DNA of 64,000 nt from Bugula neritina (taxonomy: Eukaryota; Bryozoa; Gymnolaemata; Cheilostomatida; Bugulidae), in assembly GCA_964035545.1 (NCBI GenBank), contig OZ037766.1, forward strand, positions 30,737,274 to 30,801,273, given 5' to 3'. A program made the translations under genes and the position numbers. The notes under the pieces are model-generated. The model worked only from the letters and a program-made list of their open reading frames with translations, had not been told where the DNA came from and did not search any database. Each line of letters begins with the position of its first letter. The first letter of the stretch is position 1. Positions 10,692 to 64,000 of the stretch are shown here, piece by piece.

Positions 10692-12174
10692 ACAAAGCAC
10701 TTTTTTATTTGACTGCAGCCATAAATACTGATATGGTTGAGCTTTTACATGTATATCTCTATTTTCTTTTCAAGCTAAAAGTGTAATAGACATGCAGTAA
10801 TTTTCTCTCATAAATGTATGGTATTGTTTACAGCTATATATAATGTACTAAAAGGTTATGGATGCCATGCTGAATAATGACGAGCTCTGAAAATAGTCTG
10901 AATGATAAATTTGCCACAAGATAAGGCTTTACAATCTACATTTAAAATACTTTAATCTCCTTACATCATTATGGTGACTTTGTAATAACATAAAATAACC
11001 ACATATTATAAATTTATTATTTTTTCAACTTTCAGACCTGCATAGAAAAAACAAAAGCTTTATAGTTAAAGCTAGATTGATATTCAGCAACATGGAGCTA
11101 TTATAGAATCTAGAAACATTGCTTCTTAGTTCTGCACATGAAAGTATACTTGGTTAATAAAACATGATGGCCTTCTGTGTAGCTCAAAAGAAAGATGTGT
11201 TTTTTACAAAGTTCTTGTTCACTCAGAAGATTAACTTTTGAAAAAAATTTTGCAGAAAAGTTGTCAACATTCCTGGAAAATTTTTAACTTTCTTTCTGGA
11301 ACTGTTGGAAATAGAAGCTTTCTTATTACGTGCACTCCACTAGTGTTTCAGTTTTAGTATGAAGGGAAAAACGAGTCACTTATGTATTTGGAGTTGCCCT
11401 TTCTTAAATTTTCTAACTCGCTAAGAATTCGTGGAGCAGCGCAACAACGATATTATGATTTTATTTCATTCCGGCGGACATGTGTATGTTGAATTACTAA
11501 AATTTAGCGACCCCAGCTACTCATTTTCTTATGGTGACCTTATTGGCTACTGCTAATAATCCAAACGCATGATTGGGTTGTTTGGTTAGCCGAATTCTAT
11601 TAGAAACAGGAAACACATTTATTTATATCGGGCAAGCTTCTGATGTTTATCCTTCAATTATTTCGATGGAAAGTGTATCTGTAAGTGTAAGCGCTTTAAA
11701 GTTTATGGAATTATGAATTTCACCTTTTAAAACTAAGATATATTTTAACATACTCATTCTGTGATTAAATAAATTTTCAAATTATGTTATCTGAATCCAC
11801 CCTGACTCTGCAGCTTCTATTACTTGAATCACTGCGATGGTCATGATCACTTCATCATCATGATGATTATCAATATGAATATCATATTCATTATCATGTC
11901 AACATGATCATGATGATGATATTCCATTTCATATTCATATTGATAATGATTATAATTGTTAAAATGAAATTATAGAAATCATGTAGTTAATCATAAATGA
12001 CAAAAATATAATGCAATTTTAAATATACTGTTGGTACTATAAACTTTGTATTATTAAATTTAATAATCATAATGATACTAGCCACTATGACTATGACATT
12101 GACTAGGCCTAACAGTAAGTCATAGTAAATGTAACTCTAAAGTCTAATTATAAAAGTAAAGAAGCCAAACACCC

Positions 12175-12747
12175 GCGTATAAACTAGGTGATGCTGACAT
12201 ACCTTGGACAGACAAGACTCGCTATCTTGGTATCACGCTCCAGCAAGATCTAAAGTTTGACCAACACATCGCTCAAAAAACCAGCAAAGCAACCAAAATT
12301 CTTGGGGCTATTAAATACACACTACATTCTGCACCTACCAAAAGCCGATTATTGGCATACACTAGCCTGTGTCGACCGATACTGGAGTATGGGGACACTC
12401 TATGGGATCCCACCAGTAAACAGACCATTAAATTCATAGAAAGTGTTCAACGGAAAGCTGTCTGCTTCATAAGTACTGTTAAAGGACGGGAAAGTGTCAC
12501 TGAAGCCAGAAATCTTCTTGAACTGGTACCACTAGAATCCAGAAGACGAAACCATCGAATGACATTACTACACAAAATTCTAGAAAATGAAACCAGCAAT
12601 AATACTTTATCTTCTAATTATGATGAGATCGTCAACAACCGATTAAATACAACTATGACCACTAGAGCTGCGAGCAGAGGACAGTTAACATCAATATCTG
12701 CAAAGACTACCACAACAGCTTCCTTCCCCGAACAATACGGGATTTGA
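12175..12747 (+). pseudogene. 5'-truncated non-LTR retrotransposon (LINE), C-terminal reverse transcriptase fragment
   Basis: A frame open for about 190 codons ends in TGA at 12745-12747. It contains TRYLGITLQQDLKFDQHI, the typical YLGxTLD-like block just after the fingers/palm of LINE reverse transcriptases, then TKILGAIKYTL, YTSLCRPILEYGDTLWDP and IESVQRKAVCFI, all standard for the post-RT region of Jockey/CR1-type elements. The catalytic FADD region is absent, so the copy is 5'-truncated and dead. No clear poly(A) tail or target duplication was found. It is not a host gene. Confidence 0.85.
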
Positions 12748-13525
12748 GAATAAATATTCATGAATAATTAGAAAAAAATTGGTGATATGCTGATTCACTG
12801 CCTACCCACTGTAACACACTGTTATAAACGAAGCATTTAACTTACACATTTTTGTGATATCTAAATGTTCTATCGACACAGAGTGAGTACAGAGTGAGTA
12901 TTAGTCTAATAGTAATACTAATACTAATAGACTGATTGAATTTAAGCGATACTAATTATACTTAAACTTACAGTATGAGTATGAGTATTGGCATGTATTT
13001 TATGTAAAATATGTTTATTAAGTTTATTTTTATGTCATTGAAAATAAATTAAAATGGAAAACGTATTACTTGTTTACTAAACTTGTTGTAATGCTCTACT
13101 AGATTGTATGATTTTAATTATAGGTTATTTAACATTTGTGTTTTACTATTACTAGTTATTGTAATAACTATACTGTCAGCTATTCAGTCGTGGTTACATT
13201 TGAAACTAGAATTGATTGATCAAAGTGACCAAGCAAAATAGTTATGCTTCAGTCTTTTGTGCAGAAATGTAGCTATACTGTATTCAGTAAGCCACAAACC
13301 AATCTGATAACATTTAGATACACTTATTAAAGGTTTCTAGCAAAACTTGACTAATTGTAATGGTTGTATAAAATCTCATCGAGTTTAAGCTTTAAGTATT
13401 GTATGTATTTATTTTTATAGCTAGTAAATAAATTCTTAACTATATTCTATGGGTTTCCCTTTTTAGAAGTCAATGAATGAGTTCTCTGATAGCCAAAGGT
13501 AAAATTGGTTCTGCCCTGGACTAGC

Positions 13526-57641
<44,116 letters not shown>

Positions 57642-59042
57642 TAGATCATAGGCCCGTTTAAACTACATTCCAAGTTGTTGACTCATTCACACAGCAGCTA
57701 ATACATGATAAATATATTTCTTGTTAGTTTGAGCAAATCTATAGAATTATCTGATGACCCAGTAAAATATTGTGCAATTTTATAGCTGGTGCCAGACTTC
57801 CCTGCCAATATGTGGCGTGTTGCTGTATGTATGCATATGGTAGTCTACTCTATTTTATATAGTTTTATATGTTTTAATTATATATATTTTATATAGGAGA
57901 ACTGAGCCGAATTATTTCCCAATTATGCAATAAGTTATTCAGATACAAATTCACAATGATTCACTCCTTACCCGACATTGTGCTATATAACCTAGGTGTG
58001 CTTGCAAAAAGCCTACTACTCACTGTTGCTTATAGCCTTTGAATCTCATGACTATTCTATTAACTGGATTTCTATTTTAGCCTTCAATTCTTTATATTTT
58101 TGCAATAAATTTTGCAAATTTGGAAATGAAACTTGAGTTATGATTATTAAATACTTGTAAATGCTATGTGATTCTCTTTTATGTTGCTGATTTTTTCGGA
58201 AATGCAGTTGCGTTGAATGTGCAATGTTGACTAAAAACACAACTTACTTGCATAAAAGTGTCTTTGAAAGGCAACTATTTACATATTACTTTATGTTAAC
58301 ATTGATTTGCATAACTTAGTTTAGTGGCTCGTATAGTAGTTTACTTGAAGCTCTGCAAGGAATGACATTCCAAGTTTATTATATTAATATAGTTACAGCT
58401 AACTGAGGAGGTTTGTGTGTAGAATGCAACTACACACAAACCTACGAACCTCAGTGCTATTTTTTGATATCCCAAACAATAATAGTAATACACAAAATAT
58501 GTAAAGGTGAAAGATAGCTAGCTGCTAAATTGATATGCTTCAACACAGCTTCTGTTCTTCTTGAGAGAAGACTGAACATTTTCTCTTTAATAATTCATTG
58601 GGTAGAGATAAAAATAATATCACAATTACTACTGCAACTCAGGTTCATGAATCTAATTTTTGTCATTTGCTATCAACATAGCTTATATATTATGTATGCA
58701 AAATGTTTATATATTCTATATTCAGTATTGTGGCTAGCTTTTACTTGTTTGTATATAATGGCTTATTCCAATCAATAATTGATGCTTATTTTGGATGGAA
58801 TAAACTTGATTCCGAACTGCAGTTTTTGTTACAGAACCAAGAAAATCAATCAAATTTTATCTTTATTTGATCCGGCTGAATGTGATTTCAGATTTGCATT
58901 TTATACTAATCAAACATACTATGCATGGTTAGGGATAGTAACTTTAGCGTTCAGTTGTTACACAGCAGCCTAGCTAACAACCTACATGCTGCTAATTGTT
59001 CACATCTAGTCGGCTACACAAAGTATATTATTTTATTTCAAG
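57642..59042. other. MEGF8 3' UTR and intergenic region
   Basis: AATAAA at 58104-58109 is a possible polyadenylation signal about 460 bases past the MEGF8 stop. A strong hairpin lies at 58403-58454. No coding exon was seen. Confidence 0.55.
58403..58454 (+). other. Strong hairpin downstream of MEGF8
   Basis: A perfect 14-bp stem (aggtttgtgtgtag with ctacacacaaacct) closes a 7-base loop aatgcaa, and an outer 6-bp stem (ctgagg with cctcag) extends it beyond a 5-base bulge acgaa. It could be structured RNA in an extended 3' UTR or a cruciform in DNA; no known family was recognised. Confidence 0.7.
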
Positions 59043-61771
59043 ATGGCACCCTTCGGCTTCATACTAAGTAAGTACATATGTTTTACTATGAAAGTTTTAT
59101 TATAAAAGGATATATATCATTGTTTTAATGCGTAATGTGTGTTGTGACATGGTTTTGGCTGGTTTTTATATTGCCCCTCAGCCAATCAACTTTAAGAACA
59201 CTACAAATGAAAAATATATAAGTAGAGACCTGATGGAGAAAAAGAACTACCTAGCGAGAAGATTACCATCTAGGATAGACATTTCCTCAAGTTATTGAAC
59301 AGCTAGCAGAATTGCCACTGTTGGAGTTTTAAAATATTCCACAATGTTTAGTTGAGATTATATAGCAAATTTTCTAGGATGAAATATTGTCCCTTTTGAA
59401 TTACTATTATTTATTTGATTAAAGACTATGTATGTATCTCATTATAGATGAATTTAGATGGTTTGTTAAAATAGCATTTGATTGAAAGCAAACTCACTCT
59501 TTCAGTCCAAAATGTTTATTTTTATCCCTGGGCTTATTTTCCTATGGTTGAAATATTAACTTCCAAGACTTTTTTGAAATGTTGCCACTACTAGTCATTG
59601 TTTTTTGTATTAGTCTACATGCAGAACTTTGCTAACTTCTAAATTTTGATTTTGTTGACAGTTGTTACAATCTTCCAAGTAGAAGGTCAAGGCGTGATGC
59701 ACTTCAAGCGAAGTAGCCAGTTAGACAACTATCACTATGACTCTCTTACCCCCAGTAATCTGTACAGTGTGACTCACTGTGCCAGTCAGTGTCTAAACAA
59801 CGCTTTCTGTCTCGGATTTCTCTTCACAACCACCAAGTGTCGTTTAATCAAGTGTTTTAAGTCTCACATTCCGGCAGACTCTCAAGTTCTTCTAGAATCT
59901 TCTATTTATACAACCGATGCCACACCATCTCTGCAGAGCAACCTAGCTTTAGGTATGCAACCAGAACTGATGGCTTGATATAATAGTATCAGGGTTTGTT
60001 ACATGCAGTTATAAATAGATTGCACTATATTTTAACTTCCTGCTGTTGATTAGTTGATCATTTTCTACAAACAACTTGCCTGTATTATAGATTTTTAAGG
60101 CTAAAAATAGCCAAATTTAAAATATATATTATAAATAGAAAGAATGCAAGTTGTAACTACACTAGAGCTTATTAGAGCTATAAATAGCCATCTATATAAA
60201 TAGAAACAATTCAAGTAATTATTACTAGTTTATAGCTTTATCTATACAGTTTTCATTTCCTTCTATAAATAGAAGGAAATGAAAACTGTTGGTAAACTAA
60301 TTCAAAGTAAAGATATAAATTGCAAGTCTTCTAGAATATGAAACATTTTAGGAGTTGCATTTCCTGAAACCTTGCTCCAATTTGCATTTAATATTAATCT
60401 TTTCCCCATCTATGTTATTTTCTGTTATGTGTATGTTTACTTTACTTAGCTTCACCAGATTGAAATATTCATTAATACAATTTTAATTGAAATTTGTTTG
60501 GTATTGAAAACTAAACGCATGCAACTAGTAATTAGAATATCTGTCCCATATTCAAGCCATGAATGAAAGCAGTCGAAAGCTGTAACTTTCAAAAAGCTAT
60601 AAATACTAAAGTCTTTTTTAACTTCTGTGTACTAAAACACAGACTGCCATAATTTTTCCATTTGAGCTTGAGCTCTGGTCAAGCAGAAGCCCTACCAAAA
60701 CTGAAACATGTTAGATAATATATAGCAAAGTAAGCACAATATAACAAATTCACGGTATGAAAAAGGAAGCAAATTGAATTATTTAAATAGGAAAGCCAGC
60801 TTGGCAAAGCTCTACCTTTAGACAAAGAGAAGCTGACCATTGTACTGATGGAGACTACAGAGCCAATTATGATCACCTCTGTCAAAGTGCTGACTCAGAT
60901 AGTCAGCCATGGTGGAGAGTTGACTTGGAAGATGTTTATTGTGTCTGGGCTGTGAAGATCGTGAACAGAGATGACCCATGTGAGTCATAGACATGTATTT
61001 CAGTTTGCAAAAGATATATTTGAAGTTTCGACTGGGCTAGTTGACCTTCTTAAAATCTAATTGGTTGATTTTAAAATACAGTCAATTTTTATCATTGGTA
61101 ACTCTTCATAGCTAAAAAGCTTTTAAACATGTAGCACTACGTTGTACAAAACTTATAAACATGAGCTATAAGTCACCCTGACTTTAATTTTGTCATAATT
61201 GGTAAAAATAACTTCCTTATGTAATAAAATACTTATTAAATGGTGTTCATGTTCACTTATGAAAATTAACAAGAGCCCATCATTACCTGGGCAGTAGATT
61301 TATATTATCCATGGAGTGTTAATTGGAATGAGATATTCATTCTGCAGTTTTAATTGAAATAAAGTATTCCTACTCTTAAGAATAGCTCTAAATAAATTGA
61401 TAGCTACAAATTATACATTTTGATTAATTAATAAGCTTCAAAAGAAATTGAGTATTTGCTAATTGGCTGATATAACTAAACTAATGGTTTTGTTGATTAA
61501 CTAATCCCAAACTAAAATGGCTGCCGATTTTACAGCATATGGAATTCGCACAAAGAATGTTCTCATCACCGTATCTGCTGAAATTACAGACCTCTTTTTC
61601 ACAGGAAACGATGATATATTCTGCAATTATCATCATGGTAGTTTAAGTACAACTGACCCTACTCTAATTGCATGTGATAAGTCAATGATGGGCAGGTACG
61701 TGCAGTTAGAGCTATTAGTCGAGGGTGATACAGGTATAAATATGGCAGAAGTTGAAGTACAAGGATTATAA
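59043..61771 (+). CDS. Secreted PAN/Apple plus fucolectin-type lectin domain protein
   Basis: Four exons, 59043-59067, 59662-59952, 60791-60979 and 61536-61771, join in phase 1 each time and give 246 residues ending in TAA. The signal peptide is split by the first intron (MAPFGFIL then IVTIFQVEGQG). A PAN/Apple domain follows: VTHCASQCLNNAFCLGFLF, then TTKCRLIKCF. After NLALGKPAWQSSTF comes an F5/8-type fucolectin (eel agglutinin/tachylectin-like) domain with ADHCTDGD, QPWWRVDLEDV and VKIVNRDDP, the usual sugar-lectin hallmarks. PAN plus fucolectin is common in expanded invertebrate lectin families linked to recognition of carbohydrates, in immunity or mucus. Ligand and role are not known here. 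It has no membrane anchor, so it is probably secreted. Confidence 0.9.
60246..60289. repeat. Perfect 21-bp palindromic hairpin
   Basis: The arms 60246-60266 and 60269-60289 are exact reverse complements separated by only AA, within intron 2 of the PAN-fucolectin gene. The centre reads ccttctataaatagaagg. It looks like a DNA fold-back rather than a miRNA precursor because the loop is only two bases. Confidence 0.9.
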
Positions 61772-62254
61772 ATTTTCTGTTAATAGCTATTTTTGTTGTG
61801 AGTAAATATAATAATTTATCTAATTTTTGTGTTTCCTTAGTTACGCCTATTTTTTGCATAATATACTTGATTCCCTTTCCATTATTTTGAAATATAAACA
61901 AAAAGTGCAAATATGACAGAAATTGAAGTAAAGTAAATTTTCTATTTATAGCTATATATTTTTGTTGTTTGTAAAAATTTACTCAGTTTAATTATATAAT
62001 AATTAATTTAATTTTTTGTATTTTGCTATCTGTGCATATTTTGTATATGTGTTTACTTCATTAGATTGCGCTTTTATTATTTTGAAATATAAATAAAAAA
62101 TTGAAAGAATAAAAATTTGGTGCTTGAATATTCTAAGAGCAAATATTTTTCTAAAGATTAAAAAGTTTTCAGAATTCCACATAGCTAGCATTGTGACAAC
62201 CTAATTTTTTACAAAAAGTTAACATTCCAGTATATTTAATATTGTCTTGTCTTC

Positions 62255-62260
62255 AATAAA
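62255..62260 (+). promoter_or_regulatory. Candidate polyadenylation signal of the PAN-fucolectin gene
   Basis: AATAAA followed by a GT-rich stretch (gtttgccttgttggtgtt), the usual downstream element. An earlier AATAAA at 62092-62097 lacks such a stretch. This implies a 3' UTR of about 480-500 bases. Confidence 0.5.
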
Positions 62261-62299
62261 GTTTGCCTTGTTGGTGTTATTGAATTCAACAACTGACTT

Positions 62300-63275
62300 G
62301 TAAAATAGTAATATAATACACACCATAATAAACTTAGAATAATAATGCCTCATACAATTAAAGTCATGCTCAGTAATTTAATTGTTTGTATTTAATAACA
62401 AAGTCATTTAAAGAGGTGTATACAAACTTTTTAGACCTTTATACAATTTTTGGCATATGAAATATTTGCACTACAAATCAACTTTTGCAAAAGTTACTTT
62501 TCTCTTCAAAAACTTATTAGATGAAGTTATTGCATTCAAAAGAATAGAAGATTATATAATTATGGCGTAAGTAAATATTTTGAAGCAATTGTTATAAAGA
62601 ACTTTTGTCAACAGCCAAATTACCTGACTGTGAGAGATATTTTAGTTTATCTTGTTCACCTTGTCAGAAATGATTTCATTTATATATTATATAACTACAG
62701 TATATATATAGCTTACTATACATTTAAACAGACCCAAAACCTACAAATAAAATTACTTAAAAAAAAGTACGTTAGACTTTATAAAATTTGTGTAATATTG
62801 CTTGTAGATACACTGAAAAAAAAACCTGTTTTCGAGCATAATTTAAATTTAAATAATATACATGTTTTTTGCAGACATGACCAGTTTTTTAAAGTAAACT
62901 TATAAGAAATTAAGACATTCATTATTCATAATGAGCTGCATGCATGGCCACTCAAACACAATGCTTTATTGACCACTCAGCATGTTTGGGCTAATTTAAT
63001 TTTCAGCCGCTGTTTATGAATTTTGACAAATATGAAAGTTTCACCAAAGAATACAATTTTATCATTATAGGAATATTAATATGAGTATTTTACGAATGAT
63101 ATTTTTGCAGGGTTGCATGCAAAGCTGAAAGTTTCTATACTAATTCATAACTTATCACAGTTTATTATAATAAAGCTACTTTATATATATAATTCTATAA
63201 CATAATAATTTGCATTTTTACAACAATTCAATACAGTTAATGCTGTGTTTGATTTATTGAAACGTTGCTCTAACA
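62300..63275. other. Intergenic region before the L-domain gene
   Basis: AT-rich sequence between the PAN-fucolectin gene and the next start codon. No exon, tandem array or transposon end was recognised; it should contain the promoter of the gene starting at 63276. Confidence 0.5.
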
Positions 63276-63975
63276 ATGGATGCACCAAGCATTATGTGGT
63301 GCCAGTTTAGCCAGCACGTACCATGTTTTGTTACTATGTGGCAAGTTGGGAATTACCTGCTCACACTATCTCATCTGCTAGTTCAACTCGTCCCTGCTCA
63401 AGCGTACACATTCGAAGGTAAAACAAGCTTTATACATTCTTAGCTTTTTTGAAGTCTTAGTTTCAGCATATTGTAATCTGTCACTTGAAATGAATGGGAA
63501 AAATGTAAACTCAAGCTTCAGTCTCTTTTATATTTCACGCGTATTTGCAATTATTTTTCACTCAATTTGTAACACTGGCATCAGGGTGGTCTAAAACAAA
63601 CCTTAAATAAAGATGAAGTTAGTAAATGGTAGATGTAGTGGCACAAAAAGTGTTGCATATAATTTTAGATGTAGAGAAAGATAAATACTTGTAAATGTAG
63701 AGAAGAATAAGGTATTTAATGTACTTTTAGATGTAGAAGAATAGATAAGATAGCGAGTTTATTTGTAGATGTTCGAGAGAGAACCTGTACAGGAAATAGC
63801 ATGACAGATTTCCCCGACGAGACTCTGATAACAAAGAGAAACTACCTGAGTAACAAGTACACCGGTTGTTACTATGTCAACGGAAACATAAACATACCTT
63901 CGCAGGTGTATCTGGGGAATGAACTTGACTTCCTGAATGACATCATTGATGTCTCTGGTTACATCAGATTGGAAG
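63276..63975 (+). CDS. Receptor L-domain protein, first two coding exons (partial)
   Basis: Exons 63276-63417 and 63769-63975 join in phase 1; the donor at 63976 (GTATAC) leads out of the window. Two or three Met codons start the frame; the hydrophobic run NYLLTLSHLLVQLVPAQA after Met-Trp-Gln-Val is a good signal peptide. The second exon has RTCTGNSMTDFP, then YTGCYYVNGNINI and LDFLNDIIDVSGYI. This fits the start of a receptor L domain as in EGFR (CxGT..., NNCEVVLGNLEI, LSFLKTIQEVAGYV) and insulin receptor. It could be an EGFR/insulin-receptor-type gene or one of the secreted or membrane L-domain proteins expanded in invertebrates; the rest of the gene is needed to decide. Confidence 0.78.
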
Positions 63976-64000
63976 GTATACACTGTTTGCATGCTTAAAC

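Noticed and set aside
11870-11945. Inverted repeat of ATTATCAATATGAATAT around ATCATG-rich DNA
   Set aside because: A 17-bp imperfect low-complexity match in AT-rich DNA; no duplication or further structure.
58530-58973. Two adjacent open frames of 60-80 codons between MEGF8 and the lectin gene
   Set aside because: Composition is like random AT-rich DNA, with no domain, splice phase or start context support.
60246-60289. miRNA precursor
   Set aside because: A two-base loop cannot form a normal precursor; DNA palindrome is the better description.

Overview
The window is AT-rich animal nuclear DNA with many small exons, GT-AG introns, dense tandem repeats and transposon remnants. The gene set (eIF5B, a DCN1-like protein, a PARL-like rhomboid, MEGF8, DUOXA, a PAN plus fucolectin-type protein, and an L-domain receptor) points to an invertebrate metazoan. 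A lophotrochozoan is plausible, but the sequence alone does not fix the species. All exon joins below were made by hand by following reading frame and splice phase. Every multi-exon model given keeps frame through every intron.

Layout. 1-2724 (+): last six exons of the translation factor eIF5B. 3685-5962 (-): DCN1-like NEDD8 ligase adaptor, convergent with eIF5B. 8280-9146 (-): an intronless PARL-like rhomboid protease. 9147-13525: intergenic, with an AT microsatellite, a solo LTR with a 5-bp target duplication and a truncated LINE. 13526-57641 (+): a complete 48-exon MEGF8 gene of about 2508 codons, running signal peptide, CUB, EGF, six Kelch blades, PSI cluster, EGF/laminin-EGF, second CUB, a degenerate second propeller, PSI/EGF/laminin-EGF, one transmembrane helix and a short tail. 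39934-43961 (-): a complete DUOXA gene of 480 codons nested inside the 8.5-kb MEGF8 intron 32. 59043-61771 (+): a small secreted PAN plus fucolectin protein. 63276-end (+): first two exons of a receptor L-domain protein.

Mobile DNA sits mostly in MEGF8 introns: an element with about 510-bp inverted repeats and a broken transposase (17.17-20.48 kb), a hAT-like element with an 8-bp duplication (22.69-24.12 kb), a 3.25-kb inverted-repeat element with a 4-bp duplication (25.20-28.45 kb), and a tRNA-type SINE with a 14-bp duplication (48.59-48.80 kb).

The most unusual signal is a recurring architecture. At least nine tandem arrays in three different genes are anchored exactly on an exon-intron junction. 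Their unit contains a copy of that junction's splice site and neighbouring exon bases, so the real splice site is simply the first or last copy of a string of near-identical candidates. In several arrays the unit length is a multiple of three and stays open, so shifting the splice site would add whole peptide modules.
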